A stretch of 64,000 nucleotides of DNA, from positions 155,687 to 219,686 of the forward strand of contig DBTT01000054.1 in assembly GCA_002307185.1 (NCBI GenBank). The letters run 5' to 3'. This document shows positions 27,133-36,468 of this stretch, in pieces (the stretch's first letter is position 1; every line of letters starts with the position of its first letter). The stretch is from Bacteroidales bacterium UBA1309. Its GTDB lineage: Bacteria; Bacteroidota; Bacteroidia; Bacteroidales; Dysgonomonadaceae. Below the pieces are notes generated by a model. It saw only the letters and a program-made list of their open reading frames with translations, searched no databases and was not told where the DNA came from. Both the position numbers and the translations under genes were made by a program.

Positions 27133-29379
27133 TTATATGCTCAATGTGGAAATTTTCGAAGAAGAAGTGGTGAAGGTCTTCTTTTGAGTTCCTCCACTAT
27201 AAGTTCCTCCGGTGCTATATCCGCCACTGGTTGTATTTCCATAAGTGCTTCCTCCTGTGTAAGTTCCACCTGTGTAAATAGTGTATGTCGAGCTACCCTC
27301 CAACGAAGGAGACGAGAAATGGAAGTAATAAGCGGCTCTGGGAGTGATGAAAGTTCCCAAATCGGTGCCGCTCGCATTCTGTATCCTAAAATAAGAACCG
27401 GCGCTTGAAACCGTCGAAGAACTCTTGAGATTTACTCCAAATTGCGAAGAAGAAGTGAGCGTTTCAAACATGTTTGAGTTGTAGCATGCACCAAACAATA
27501 TTCCGCCATTCACCGTGATGGTGCCATTTGCGTCAACATCTGTATTCGTATTGTTTGCTGGACCAAATGCGGCCAAAACGCCGCTCGTCATCAAAACTTT
27601 TCCATTAGAATCAATAGCATCACCGCTTGTTACACTAGCAATAAGAATTCCACCTTTCATGTAGAAATAGCTTCCATCGTCAGATTCGGTGCCTCCCGAT
27701 GTGGTGCCGGCAGTTGCATTAATCGCATCATCGCTAGCCACTATATTCGCATAACCACCAACCATGCTGATTACCAAACTTTCGATCCCCTCCACAGATT
27801 TGGTGATATTCGTTGTTCCCCCATTAATGGTAATAGAAGCTTCGGAATGGATGCCATCGTCAGTAGATGAAATTGTCAGGTCGCCATTGTTGATTGTGAT
27901 TGCCCCATCACTCACAATCGTTTTTGGATGGCAATAATCTGAAGAACTAGCTACCGCAAACTTACTTCCAGAAGTGGCTAAGGAAATGGTAGGCGAATTT
28001 GAGCTGTCACCGATTGTAACTGTGCCATCGGCCTTGATTGTCTTGCCGCCAGCTCCCGAAGCTGAGCAGGTGATGGTGCCATTCGTAATAGAAATGTTTC
28101 CGTCTGCCACCAAACACGTTGCGTTGTAAGAATCTGTTGTGCCTGATGAGTTTTTATAGGTTGTACCGCTTCCTGAAGTGGTGATGTTTACGGTTCCTGA
28201 AGTGATGGATAGATTTCCATCGCTAGAAATACCTTTGTTTCCGGCTCCTGTAGAATTCACGGTTAACGAACTTCCACTGACAGTAATATCTCCATCCGAC
28301 TTGACGGCCGTGCAATAAGACAAATCTAATCCACTACCGGAACTTTCGGATACTATCCCGCCTGAAGCTGTAACGGTGATTGTTCCGCCTGAAAGAGTTA
28401 CTGACTCATCTGATTTGAGACCTTTCGAAGCATCTCCCGACAAGCTCAAAGTGATCGTTCCTCCGGAAACAGTTAATGCGCCGGTGGAATTGAAACCTTT
28501 TGAACTGAGCCCAGAAACCGCAAGTTCAGTCGTCCCTCCTGAAACCGTAATCGTTCCGGAAGACTTCACTGCATTCACATCCTCCGTTGCTGCATTGACG
28601 ATGAGGCTACCACCCGAAAGATTCACGTTTCCATCCTCACACTCTATCCCATCATCAGAAGATGTGACGGTGAGGCTGCCGCCCGTTTGGTTGAAATAAG
28701 CACTGGAGTGAATCCCATCTTTATAGGCTGAGGAAATGGTTGTGACACCACCAGCAACGGTTATTCCCCCCGCAGAAGCAATCGCATGCTTGGCATAACC
28801 TTTCAGGCTCAAGCTTCCAGTTCCTTTCAGTGTCAAATTCCCGGCACTATATAGGGTTGCTTTCGCAGACTCATAATCTGTTGCATAAGTATTGTTGTCA
28901 ATTAGCCTGTTGTTGGTTGTACCAACAAGATATACCGATGATGCCAAAGCTGATTCTATATAAATGGCAGGGCCATCTTCGTTGATAAGGCTTAGCCCAT
29001 TCAGTACAAGTCCAAAGGTACTGGTACTGTTGATCGTCAACATGCCATCGCTATTTGTGCCTTTCAACACATAATTTATCGCCGTACTCGTAGTGGAAGT
29101 AACCGTGACATTGCCTCCGCTCACCGTGACAGACACACCGCTGCTAGCATAGTCGTTGCTTGTGACTGTTGCTCCCGAACTTGAGTAAGTAATTACAACT
29201 TGATTCGTAAAGGTTGAATCTGTCGAATTCGTATCAAAATCCTCATCGGAATCACCCGTGTTCGTTTCTGTATTTGTAGTTTCGTCTTCGTCTTCCGCTA
29301 TTTTATCGGAAGCACAAGCATATAAGGCAAATGCAAATAGGCTCAGAAATAATATTTTAAAAATGAATTTAGATCTCAT
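27133..29379 (-). CDS. Carbohydrate-binding beta-helix lipoprotein (Cthe_2159 type)
   Basis: A 748-residue exported protein. The leader ends at Cys22 (FALYAC), so it is probably a lipoprotein; the acidic run after the Cys may direct it to the cell surface. The body is a long series of short beta repeats rich in Ser, Thr and Gly, with recurring GxxTVSGGTxT, DDGIHSEASITINGG and SDDAINA motifs, as in parallel beta-helix proteins of the Cthe_2159 family (DUF4353), which bind acidic polysaccharides and cellulose. The C-terminal tail is YTGG/YSGG-rich. It is the last gene of an operon with VTC, DUF4956 and DUF2490 genes. Confidence 0.85.
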   Translation of the reverse strand: MRSKFIFKILFLSLFAFALYACASDKIAEDEDETTNTETNTGDSDEDFDTNSTDSTFTNQVVITYSSSGATVTSNDYASSGVSVTVSGGNVTVTSTTSTAINYVLKGTNSDGMLTINSTSTFGLVLNGLSLINEDGPAIYIESALASSVYLVGTTNNRLIDNNTYATDYESAKATLYSAGNLTLKGTGSLSLKGYAKHAIASAGGITVAGGVTTISSAYKDGIHSSAYFNQTGGSLTVTSSDDGIECEDGNVNLSGGSLIVNAATEDVNAVKSSGTITVSGGTTELAVSGLSSKGFNSTGALTVSGGTITLSLSGDASKGLKSDESVTLSGGTITVTASGGIVSESSGSGLDLSYCTAVKSDGDITVSGSSLTVNSTGAGNKGISSDGNLSITSGTVNITTSGSGTTYKNSSGTTDSYNATCLVADGNISITNGTITCSASGAGGKTIKADGTVTIGDSSNSPTISLATSGSKFAVASSSDYCHPKTIVSDGAITINNGDLTISSTDDGIHSEASITINGGTTNITKSVEGIESLVISMVGGYANIVASDDAINATAGTTSGGTESDDGSYFYMKGGILIASVTSGDAIDSNGKVLMTSGVLAAFGPANNTNTDVDANGTITVNGGILFGACYNSNMFETLTSSSQFGVNLKSSSTVSSAGSYFRIQNASGTDLGTFITPRAAYYFHFSSPSLEGSSTYTIYTGGTYTGGSTYGNTTSGGYSTGGTYSGGTQKKTFTTSSSKISTLSI

Positions 29380-29407
29380 AGTCTATATGATTTTAAGTGG
29401 GAAAATA

Positions 29408-30118
29408 TCATTTGAATTTATGAGAATAGCCAATCCCTATCACCGTGCGGTTCGTTGGCTCATCTGTATTAACCTCCTTGTCGTATATGCCAGATAATTC
29501 CAAGGAGTTACGTTTGCTCATCTTGTATTCCACCGACAAGGTATAGCGCAATCCTTCGAATTGATTACCATCCGGATTATTCAGCTCATAAAAAGTTTCG
29601 ATCGAGAAAGCAGGGGTAAAGCGGCACGAAGGGATGTTGTAGGCAACTTTGAAACGATTGCGCCAAATCCATTCCGGATTGATTTTGTAATCATCTATTT
29701 TACCACTTGCCTTAATTCGATCTGACTCGTCTTTTGTCGTAATCTGGAATCTTTCGCGCAAACTGAATGAGAAATTATTCCATTTGTGTTTTCCTTGCAA
29801 GTAACCTATGAAACGGTTTCTTTGCTGGAAATCAAAATATTTCATATCATGGTAATACTGAAATTGATATGCCAGGCCAACAGTTAAAGGCTTCCATAGC
29901 TTGTATTCAGCACCCAATTGAACTCCCCAACGGGAAATCTCGGAAGAATTGTCACGTGTCCTGTTTTCAATCTCGCCACTGACTGACCATTTATTTCCCA
30001 AATCTTTACTCGCACCAGCACTCGACCAAATGCCAAAATCATTGGTTGTCTGAGCCATGCCTAACACAGCAAAGATCATGCCTGCTATAAAAAAAACGAA
30101 TTTCCGTTTCATAATCAA
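29408..30118 (-). CDS. DUF2490 domain-containing outer-membrane protein
   Basis: A 236-residue protein with a signal peptide (KRKFVFFIAGMIFAVLGMAQ) and a body of alternating beta strands ending GIGYSHKFK, a typical outer-membrane barrel terminus. The WSVSGEIENRTRDNSSEISRW and YQFQYYHDMK segments match DUF2490. Function is unknown; the family is common in Bacteroidota. The second ATG (two codons in) may be the true start. It lies 17 bases after DUF4956 and 28 before the lipoprotein gene, in one operon, so it may be the outer-membrane part of that system. Confidence 0.83.
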   Translation of the reverse strand: MIMKRKFVFFIAGMIFAVLGMAQTTNDFGIWSSAGASKDLGNKWSVSGEIENRTRDNSSEISRWGVQLGAEYKLWKPLTVGLAYQFQYYHDMKYFDFQQRNRFIGYLQGKHKWNNFSFSLRERFQITTKDESDRIKASGKIDDYKINPEWIWRNRFKVAYNIPSCRFTPAFSIETFYELNNPDGNQFEGLRYTLSVEYKMSKRNSLELSGIYDKEVNTDEPTNRTVIGIGYSHKFK

Positions 30119-30135
30119 TGATTTTGATAATTAAT

Positions 30136-30795
30136 CTATTCGCCAATAAAATCGGATCCCCGTTGGATACTGTCTGCTGTGTTCACCCCTTTATCACTCG
30201 CATAATATACTTTCACAAAGGCAACGTCTTTCAAAAAATCCACTTGCCCAACCTCAACACGCTGTATATTGAGACCTGTTCGTTCTTTCAGGTCGTTTAT
30301 CAATTCTTCCTGCCTGGAGGGTTTGATAAGCTCAATTTTTTCGTAAATCACCAATTTAGTTGATAAATGGCGGATAAAGAGGGTGGTTTCCAATACCCAA
30401 AACATGATGATGAAAAGTAAATTGGTTGCTAAAAGCTCCGCATAACTTATATTCTCATTACTCAAGGAATTGATGACGGAAATTCCAATTATCGCAAACA
30501 AATAGGTCATCTCCCTGACAGGCAATGTATCGGTACGATACCTCAAGATTCCAAAAATAGCAAACAATCCAAGAGCAAATCCAACTTGCAATTTGATGCT
30601 TTCCAAAAGGAAAATCATTAAGAAAATTGTGGTACTAACCATAAAGAACGTGAACAGAAAGTCGCGTCGTTGCGTTCGCTTGTAATATAGAAAGTAAATA
30701 ATCGATCCTGTTACAACTATATTCAATAGAAAACGATAGATAAGGGCAACAAATCCTTGAACATGGATAAATTCATCCGATAGATTCATAAACAA
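30136..30795 (-). CDS. DUF4956 membrane protein
   Basis: A 219-residue protein with four or five N-terminal membrane helices and a cytoplasmic C-terminal domain (about 150-219). The family signature GLFAIFGILRYRTDTLPVRE lies at the centre. DUF4956 genes very often stand next to VTC polyphosphate polymerase genes, as here, where the two overlap by 23 bases. A role in moving or regulating the polymer is inferred from context only. Confidence 0.88.
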   Translation of the reverse strand: MFMNLSDEFIHVQGFVALIYRFLLNIVVTGSIIYFLYYKRTQRRDFLFTFFMVSTTIFLMIFLLESIKLQVGFALGLFAIFGILRYRTDTLPVREMTYLFAIIGISVINSLSNENISYAELLATNLLFIIMFWVLETTLFIRHLSTKLVIYEKIELIKPSRQEELINDLKERTGLNIQRVEVGQVDFLKDVAFVKVYYASDKGVNTADSIQRGSDFIGE

Positions 30796-31543
30796 TATGT
30801 GTTATTTTGTTCAACATTAACAATTTAGACTTAAGCTTATTCTTCTTGATATTGGGTTCTGTTAAAGCCACGCCGATACAATATTTGCTCAAGCCCGATT
30901 CCCTCATTCTCATTTGAGCAAACAGCTCGAGCGCCGGAGAGTAGGCCTCATTGTTCTTTTTCACTTCAATAATTGCCATACCAGGCAGTTCCACCACTTG
31001 GTGGCTAGTATTGTTTTGAAAACGGAGGTCAAGGTCGATAGTAAGCCTTTCGCTTTTCTGCTTGTTCACCAATGTTATCCGTTTATAATAGCTCCATATT
31101 TTGCCCTCCAAACAAGATTCCGAATAAGGTGAATGACCCTCGATGAAAACCCTCGATGGCTCACTCTCTATTGTCTCCGGACGTTCATGGCGGATTCTTA
31201 TTTTCTCGGTGATCCCTTTGTTTGACTTTGTCTTGATTTCCAAAAAGCACAAATGAGATTCAGTATATTCCCTCGTGCGAATCTTCAAGCGATTGAGCTT
31301 TCCGTTCAGGTGTTCGAGGTACATATGGTATCCAGGTGTATCGTAATAGAGAGTTGCATAATCAAAAATACGGTTGCCCTGAATTTCTTGTATATAATAG
31401 TCATTTTCAAGTTGAGCCAAAATCATCTGCAATTGATTCAAAGTTACCACATACTTGGAGTCAATTCGACTCATAAGCCGTATTCCGCTCATCTCGTCAA
31501 GCGAAATTTTGTCAAATTGAGTTACATTCAAGTGCGCCATCAT
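30773..31543 (-). CDS. VTC-domain polyphosphate polymerase
   Basis: A 256-residue protein of the VTC (triphosphate tunnel) fold. Typical catalytic-tunnel residues are visible: SRIDSKYVV near residue 28, YYDTPGYHMYLEHLNGK, KIRTREYTESHLCFLEIKTK, KIRIRHER, RLTIDLDLRF and IIEVKKN. In yeast Vtc4 the equivalent residues make polyphosphate from ATP. Bacterial versions are usually annotated as polyphosphate polymerases, but activity is unproven for most. It is first in the operon and overlaps DUF4956. Confidence 0.87.
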   Translation of the reverse strand: MMAHLNVTQFDKISLDEMSGIRLMSRIDSKYVVTLNQLQMILAQLENDYYIQEIQGNRIFDYATLYYDTPGYHMYLEHLNGKLNRLKIRTREYTESHLCFLEIKTKSNKGITEKIRIRHERPETIESEPSRVFIEGHSPYSESCLEGKIWSYYKRITLVNKQKSERLTIDLDLRFQNNTSHQVVELPGMAIIEVKKNNEAYSPALELFAQMRMRESGLSKYCIGVALTEPNIKKNKLKSKLLMLNKITHIVYESIG

Positions 31544-32069
31544 TTCGTTACATATTAGTTACAATTTAATTACGTTTGGGTTACGAATTCGTTTCCCTTT
31601 GCATTATAAACGCCCGAAATAATATGATATTTCATTATAAATTTGAAGAATAAATGGCCTTTCGAGGTAAAGCGGAAAATACGAGCGGTAAAACAGAATC
31701 AGGAGGGGGTGAAGCGGAAAAATTTCGATGTATTTTTTTTAATTTATTCCTACTTGAACTTTGGCAAGGCATTCTTTCGAACTGAGTTCGTATATCTGAC
31801 TTATTAGCTTCGCCCTGCCACTTGCGTATAAACAGTCCTTAAGATATTGCGAAAATAGATGGTATCGCCTTCGAAAAAATCAGAGGACAAACACAAGAAG
31901 CCATTACAACTAATCGTTTAATTATATCCAAAACATACGCATATGCAAACATTCTATTCTTCGTATTTTATTCGATAGACTTTTGTGCTTTTTCATTTCT
32001 AAATTTTTGAATTCATCCTTATTTGATTATATTTGTAAAAAACCGTTTCAAATAAACTTTTTTAATATT
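31544..32069. other. Divergent intergenic region
   Basis: About 520 A+T-rich bases between the divergent VTC operon and the nfeD-flotillin pair. No coding sequence is supported. The nfeD promoter is at its right end. A short GCGGAAAA-containing segment is repeated near 31671 and 31715. Confidence 0.5.
32006..32035 (+). promoter_or_regulatory. Promoter for nfeD-flotillin
   Basis: TTTG (32006-32009) and TATATTTG (32028-32035) are spaced by 18 bases, close to the Bacteroidota -33/-7 consensus. The predicted start is about 28 bases before the ATG. Confidence 0.6.
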
Positions 32070-32639
32070 ATGGAATACTTTAATCAATTGGAACCGCTTT
32101 TGCGCATGTTTTGGTTTGTAGCAATTCCTGCGAGTATCATCTTCGTTATCCAAACAGTGATGACTTTTCTCGGAACAGATGCACATGACGGTGCTGCTCC
32201 CGATTTCGATGGAGATTTGGGCGATGCACACGATACCCCTTTTCAACTTTTTTCGTTCCGTAATCTGATTAACTTTCTCATCGGATTCAGTTGGGGAGGT
32301 ATTTCCTTATACAAAATAATACCCAACACAGTGCTGCTGGTGTTGGTATCTTTGCTTGTAGGGTTTCTTTTCGTGGCACTTTTCTTCTTTATCATCCGCC
32401 AGATGATGCGGCTTGCCGAAGACAATTCCTTTCGGCTGAAAGATGCTGTTGGAAAATCGGGGGATGTGTATATCCGCATTCCGGCAAGAAAAACTGGTAA
32501 AGGAAAAGTGCAGGTAAGTGTGAATGGAGCGGTACACGAGTTAGATGCTGTCACCCAAGGTGATGAACTGCCGAGCGGCTCCTTGATCCGTGTTGTTTCG
32601 CTTGTGGACGAAGAATTACTTTTAGTAGAAAAACTTTAA
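32070..32639 (+). CDS. NfeD-like/OB-fold membrane protein, flotillin partner
   Basis: A 189-residue protein with two hydrophobic regions, around residues 13-30 and 66-115, and a C-terminal OB-fold-like domain (about 125-189) beginning KDAVGKSGDVYIRIPARKTG. The start at 32070 (MEYFNQLEPLLRMFWFV) lies just after the promoter; an upstream in-frame ATG lies before the -7 box and is rejected. NfeD/YqiJ-type proteins pair with flotillin in membrane microdomains. The flotillin gene follows after 19 bases. Confidence 0.82.
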   Translation: MEYFNQLEPLLRMFWFVAIPASIIFVIQTVMTFLGTDAHDGAAPDFDGDLGDAHDTPFQLFSFRNLINFLIGFSWGGISLYKIIPNTVLLVLVSLLVGFLFVALFFFIIRQMMRLAEDNSFRLKDAVGKSGDVYIRIPARKTGKGKVQVSVNGAVHELDAVTQGDELPSGSLIRVVSLVDEELLLVEKL

Positions 32640-32658
32640 TAATCCGAATATTTAAACT

Positions 32659-34200
32659 ATGGAACTATTTTCAAATCCTCTTGTGCTGATAGTGGTAGCC
32701 GCTATCGTATTTTTTGTATTGATTTCGTCCTTGGTGTCCCGCTTCAAGCGTTGCCCTTCTGATAAGATCCTGGTAATTTATGGCCGAACCGGAGGCACAT
32801 CCGCCAACTGCGTGCACGGTGGAGGTGCGTTTATCTGGCCTGTGATCCAAGATTATGCATTCCTTGACTTGAAGCCTATTTCCATCGAAGCCAACCTGAC
32901 CAATGCACTGAGCCGCCAGAATATCCGTGTGGACGTGCCTTGCCGCTTCACCATTGCGATCTCGACCGAACACGACAGCATGAACAACGCTGCCGAACGC
33001 TTGCTTGGCTTGGCTCAGGAACAAATCCAGGAACTTTCCAAGGACATTCTTTTCGGACAATTGCGTCTGGTGATAGCCACCATGACCATTGAAGAAATCA
33101 ACGCCGACCGCGATAAATTTCTTGACAATATTTCGAAAAATGTGGACACGGAATTGAAGAAAATTGGACTGAAACTCATCAACGTCAATGTGACCGACAT
33201 CAAAGACGAATCGGGATACATTGATGCACTTGGCAAAGAAGCAGCCGCCAAAGCCATCAACGAAGCTAAAATTTCGGTGGCCGAACAAGAAAAAATTGGA
33301 GAAACCGGAAAAGCCATGGCCGACCGGGAAAAGGATGTGCAGATAGCGGAAACACACCGTGACCGTGATGTGAAAATCGCCATTACCCAAAAAGACCGCG
33401 AAGTGAGCATCGCATCGGCCGTAAAAGATGAAAGCATCGGAAAAGCAGAAGCCGACCGCGACTCCCGTGTGAAGACATCCGAAGCGAATGCCTCCGCGGT
33501 AAGGGGAGAAAATGAAGCGAAAATCACCATCGCCAATTCAGATGCCCTGCGGCGTGAAAAGGAAGCGGAAGCCCTACGTTTGGCGATGACTGCTGAAAAA
33601 GTGCAACAAGCCAAAGCCCTTGAAGATGCCTATGTTGCTGAACAAAAGGCAGAAGCAGCCCGTTCCGAAAGGGAACGCTCCACTCAAATAGCAAACATTG
33701 TGGTGCCTGCCGAAATCGCCAAGCAACGTGCCATCATCGAGGCACAGGCCGAGGCCGAAAGCATTCGCCTGCATGCCAAAGGGGAAGCCGATGCAATATT
33801 TGCCAAGATGGAAGCGGAAGCAAAGGGTCTTTACGAGATTTTGACCAAACAAGCCCAAGGTTACGACAAAGTGGTGCAAGCTGCAGGAGGTGATTCCACC
33901 AACGCATTCCAATTATTGTTGCTCGAAAAATTACCTGAATTGGTGAAAACACAGGTAGAAGCTGTGAAGAACATCAAAATCGACAAGATCACGGTTTGGG
34001 ATTCGGCCAACGGTAACAGCGAAAATGGCAACACAACAACAGCCAATTTCATATCGGGCATGATGAAAACTGTTCCTCCATTGAACGACTTGTTCAACAT
34101 GGCAGGACTCAGCCTTCCTTCTTATCTGAAAGGAAAAGACGGGGAGCTTGGCAAAGATCACCAAGGCACAATCGTCGATGAACCTTCGGAAAAGGCATAA
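32659..34200 (+). CDS. Flotillin family protein (YqiK-like)
   Basis: A 513-residue protein: one N-terminal membrane anchor (about 7-25), a SPFH/band-7 domain (about 35-190) with LALSRQNIRVDVP-like strands and FGQLRLVIATMTIEEINADRD, then a long Glu/Ala/Lys coiled coil (about 195-400) with regular DR(E/D)VxIA repeats, and a Gly/Asn-rich tail. Flotillins scaffold ordered membrane domains. It is co-transcribed with the nfeD-like gene; a terminator follows. Confidence 0.92.
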   Translation: MELFSNPLVLIVVAAIVFFVLISSLVSRFKRCPSDKILVIYGRTGGTSANCVHGGGAFIWPVIQDYAFLDLKPISIEANLTNALSRQNIRVDVPCRFTIAISTEHDSMNNAAERLLGLAQEQIQELSKDILFGQLRLVIATMTIEEINADRDKFLDNISKNVDTELKKIGLKLINVNVTDIKDESGYIDALGKEAAAKAINEAKISVAEQEKIGETGKAMADREKDVQIAETHRDRDVKIAITQKDREVSIASAVKDESIGKAEADRDSRVKTSEANASAVRGENEAKITIANSDALRREKEAEALRLAMTAEKVQQAKALEDAYVAEQKAEAARSERERSTQIANIVVPAEIAKQRAIIEAQAEAESIRLHAKGEADAIFAKMEAEAKGLYEILTKQAQGYDKVVQAAGGDSTNAFQLLLLEKLPELVKTQVEAVKNIKIDKITVWDSANGNSENGNTTTANFISGMMKTVPPLNDLFNMAGLSLPSYLKGKDGELGKDHQGTIVDEPSEKA

Positions 34201-34228
34201 CCGATATTTGTCAATACGATTATAAATT

Positions 34229-34266
34229 TTTGCGCCTCCAAGTGAGAAATCACCTGGAGGCGCAAA
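34229..34266. terminator. Bidirectional terminator between flotillin and flavin reductase-like genes
   Basis: A 12-bp perfect stem TTTGCGCCTCCA/TGGAGGCGCAAA (34229-34240 with 34255-34266) lies between convergent genes and has A/T-rich flanks on both sides. Confidence 0.75.
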
Positions 34267-34298
34267 TTATTTGTCAGCCTATTAACACGGAGTTCGTT

Positions 34299-34901
34299 CT
34301 ATTTCTTTTGCCACACGTTCACTATTTTCCCAATGAACATGCGATGAGTCTCTTTGGGGTCGGCTGAATAGTTCTTTTGACCTTGTTCAAACAACTGGCC
34401 TCGTACGATGTCGTCGAAATAGATCTTTTCACATTCGATCACCAAGCTGGCCTCTAGGAAATAGGGGTTTCCAAGCGGTGTGAATCCGGGTGTGAGACCA
34501 GTTTCTTTCACTTTGTCGGTATTACGTCCCGTATGCGATCCGATGAACCTTACCTTTTCACGGTATTTCTCATCAAAAGAGTTTAGCACAAAATATCTGC
34601 CCTTGTCTATAAATTCGTAGGTGAAACGTGTGTTGCGGATATACACGGTGATGGTGGGAACATTCCAGCCAAAGCCCATCGCTCCCCAACTGATCGTCAT
34701 TTCATTGAATTTGGTAGAATCGCCACACGAAACCACAAACCAGTTGTCTCCGAACAAAGATATTGGATTCTTAGAGATTTCTTTAGGATCGATTCTCAGG
34801 AAATTCTTTAAACTTGGGTCATCATTGCTGTCAGCTTGATTGATTGCCGAGGAATTGTGGACCAAAAACCCAAGCAAAAAGATAAAAAGCAACTTTCTCA
34901 T
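34299..34901 (-). CDS. Exported flavin reductase-like (FMN-binding split barrel) protein
   Basis: A 200-residue protein with a signal peptide (MRKLLFIFLLGFLVHNSSA) followed by a flavin-reductase-like domain. The pattern DNWFVVSCGDSTKFNEMTIS, WGAMGFGWNVPTITVYIRNT, then FVLNSFDE matches the DIM6/NTAB split barrel. This family is usually cytoplasmic, so the signal peptide is unusual. A periplasmic FMN-binding or redox role is possible; substrate unknown. It is monocistronic and convergent with flotillin. Confidence 0.83.
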   Translation of the reverse strand: MRKLLFIFLLGFLVHNSSAINQADSNDDPSLKNFLRIDPKEISKNPISLFGDNWFVVSCGDSTKFNEMTISWGAMGFGWNVPTITVYIRNTRFTYEFIDKGRYFVLNSFDEKYREKVRFIGSHTGRNTDKVKETGLTPGFTPLGNPYFLEASLVIECEKIYFDDIVRGQLFEQGQKNYSADPKETHRMFIGKIVNVWQKK

Positions 34902-35015
34902 ATTAATTTCAATAGGGGATTAATGCGTATTGTATTTGGCCGCAATATAAACAAAAGATTGCAAAACCCAATTCTTCAATCTGACTGATTGTGAAATATA
35001 GACTGATTTATGCAC

Positions 35016-35023
35016 TATCTTTG
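35016..35023 (+). promoter_or_regulatory. -7 element for MATE transporter gene
   Basis: TATCTTTG, matching TAnnTTTG, 23 bases before the ATG at 35046. The nearest TTG upstream (34989-34991) is 24 bases away, so the -33 box is weak. Confidence 0.5.
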
Positions 35024-35045
35024 CAGCACGTGAACAAAAGCAGCT

Positions 35046-36350
35046 ATGATAAACAACAACAAGATTTTAAAGATTGCCATTCCGTCTATCGTCACCAACA
35101 TCACCGTTCCCCTTCTTGGGTTGATTGACGTAGCCATAGTTGGCCATTTAGGATCTTCGGCATATATCGGTGCCATTGCCGTTGGTGGTCTGGTCTTCAA
35201 TATCATTTATTGGGTTTTTGCCTTTTTACGGATGGGTACAACCGGGATGGCCTCGCAGGCTTACGGCAAGCGCGATTTGGACGAATCGGTAAGGTTGTTG
35301 CTACGATCGGCGGGAACCGGCCTCGTCATATCGCTGATCTTGGTCGCCCTCCAGTATCCGATATTGAAAGTGGCCTTCTTGCTTATCAAAACCACGCCGG
35401 AAGTGCAAGCACTGGCATCCACTTATTTCCACATTCTCATTTGGGGTGCTCCGGCAGTTTTGGGTTTGTATGGATTTACAGGCTGGTATATCGGGATGCA
35501 AAACTCCCGTTTCCCGATGTTGATCGCTATCGTTCAGAATGTAGTGAATATTGTGTTCAGCATGTGTTTGGTTTACCTGTTCCACTTGAAGATGGAAGGT
35601 GTGGCCATTGGAACGCTCATCGCACAATATGCCGGATTGATTATAGCTGTGTTTCTGTGGGTACGTTTCTACAAGCGATTGCGAAGACGGATTCGAATTC
35701 AAGGAGTTTGGCAGCGGAAAGCCATGCTTGGCTTTTTTGCGGTGAACCGTGATATTTTCCTCCGTACTATTTGCCTGGTGGCGGTGACGATGTATTTCAC
35801 TTCGGCAGGAGCCTCGCAAGGGAATACAGTATTGGCCGTGAACACGTTGCTGATGCAATTTTTCATTCTATTTTCTTATTTCACAGATGGATTTGCCTAT
35901 GCGGGCGAAGCTCTTGTGGGAAAATATGTCGGGGCAAAAAACAGGATCGCTTTGAACAAGACGATCAAAGAATTATTTGCTTGGGGGTTAGGTATCGCCT
36001 TGTTTTTCACTTGCCTGTATGGTTTCGGGGAACATTTTTTCATCCGGTTTTTGACAAACGAGCCAGAAGTGATAAGGGTAGCTCGTGATTATTCGTTGTG
36101 GGTTTGCGCCATTCCGTTGATGAGCATTTCCGCTTTTGTTTGGGATGGTGTATATATTGGAGCCACGGCAACCCGCCAAATGTTGCTGTCGATGTTTTTG
36201 GCGGCGGCAGTTTTTTTCATTGCCTATATCAGTCTGAGGACTGCCTTTGGCAACCATGCTTTGTGGCTGGCCTTCATATTATATCTGTTCTCCAGGGGCT
36301 TATTCCAAACGGCATTGGCCAAAAGCGTGTTGAATAAAAAGTGCAAATAG
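35046..36350 (+). CDS. MATE family efflux transporter (DinF-like)
   Basis: A 434-residue protein with about twelve membrane helices in two MatE repeats. The N-terminal part reads MINNNKILKIAIPSIVTNIT followed by GLIDVAIVGHLGSSAYIGA, typical of the DinF branch. It would export organic cations or other compounds using a sodium or proton gradient. It is monocistronic with its own -7 element; substrate not predictable. Confidence 0.9.
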   Translation: MINNNKILKIAIPSIVTNITVPLLGLIDVAIVGHLGSSAYIGAIAVGGLVFNIIYWVFAFLRMGTTGMASQAYGKRDLDESVRLLLRSAGTGLVISLILVALQYPILKVAFLLIKTTPEVQALASTYFHILIWGAPAVLGLYGFTGWYIGMQNSRFPMLIAIVQNVVNIVFSMCLVYLFHLKMEGVAIGTLIAQYAGLIIAVFLWVRFYKRLRRRIRIQGVWQRKAMLGFFAVNRDIFLRTICLVAVTMYFTSAGASQGNTVLAVNTLLMQFFILFSYFTDGFAYAGEALVGKYVGAKNRIALNKTIKELFAWGLGIALFFTCLYGFGEHFFIRFLTNEPEVIRVARDYSLWVCAIPLMSISAFVWDGVYIGATATRQMLLSMFLAAAVFFIAYISLRTAFGNHALWLAFILYLFSRGLFQTALAKSVLNKKCK

Positions 36351-36443
36351 ATTTGATTGTTAATTTTCAAAAAACAATTCTTTTTTTACGTTTTTTTCGA
36401 TATTAAATCATTCTTAACAAGATTATGTTCTGGTGCTTGTACC

Positions 36444-36451
36444 TATCTTTG
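36444..36451 (+). promoter_or_regulatory. -7 element for macrodomain gene
   Basis: TATCTTTG, a match to TAnnTTTG, 18 bases before the ATG at 36469. Confidence 0.5.
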
Positions 36452-36468
36452 CCGAAAATTCGTGAACA

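Noticed and set aside
30136..31543. VTC protein considered as a CYTH/adenylate cyclase-like enzyme
   Set aside because: The overlap with DUF4956 and the RIDSKYVV and YYDT signatures fit VTC polyphosphate polymerases better.
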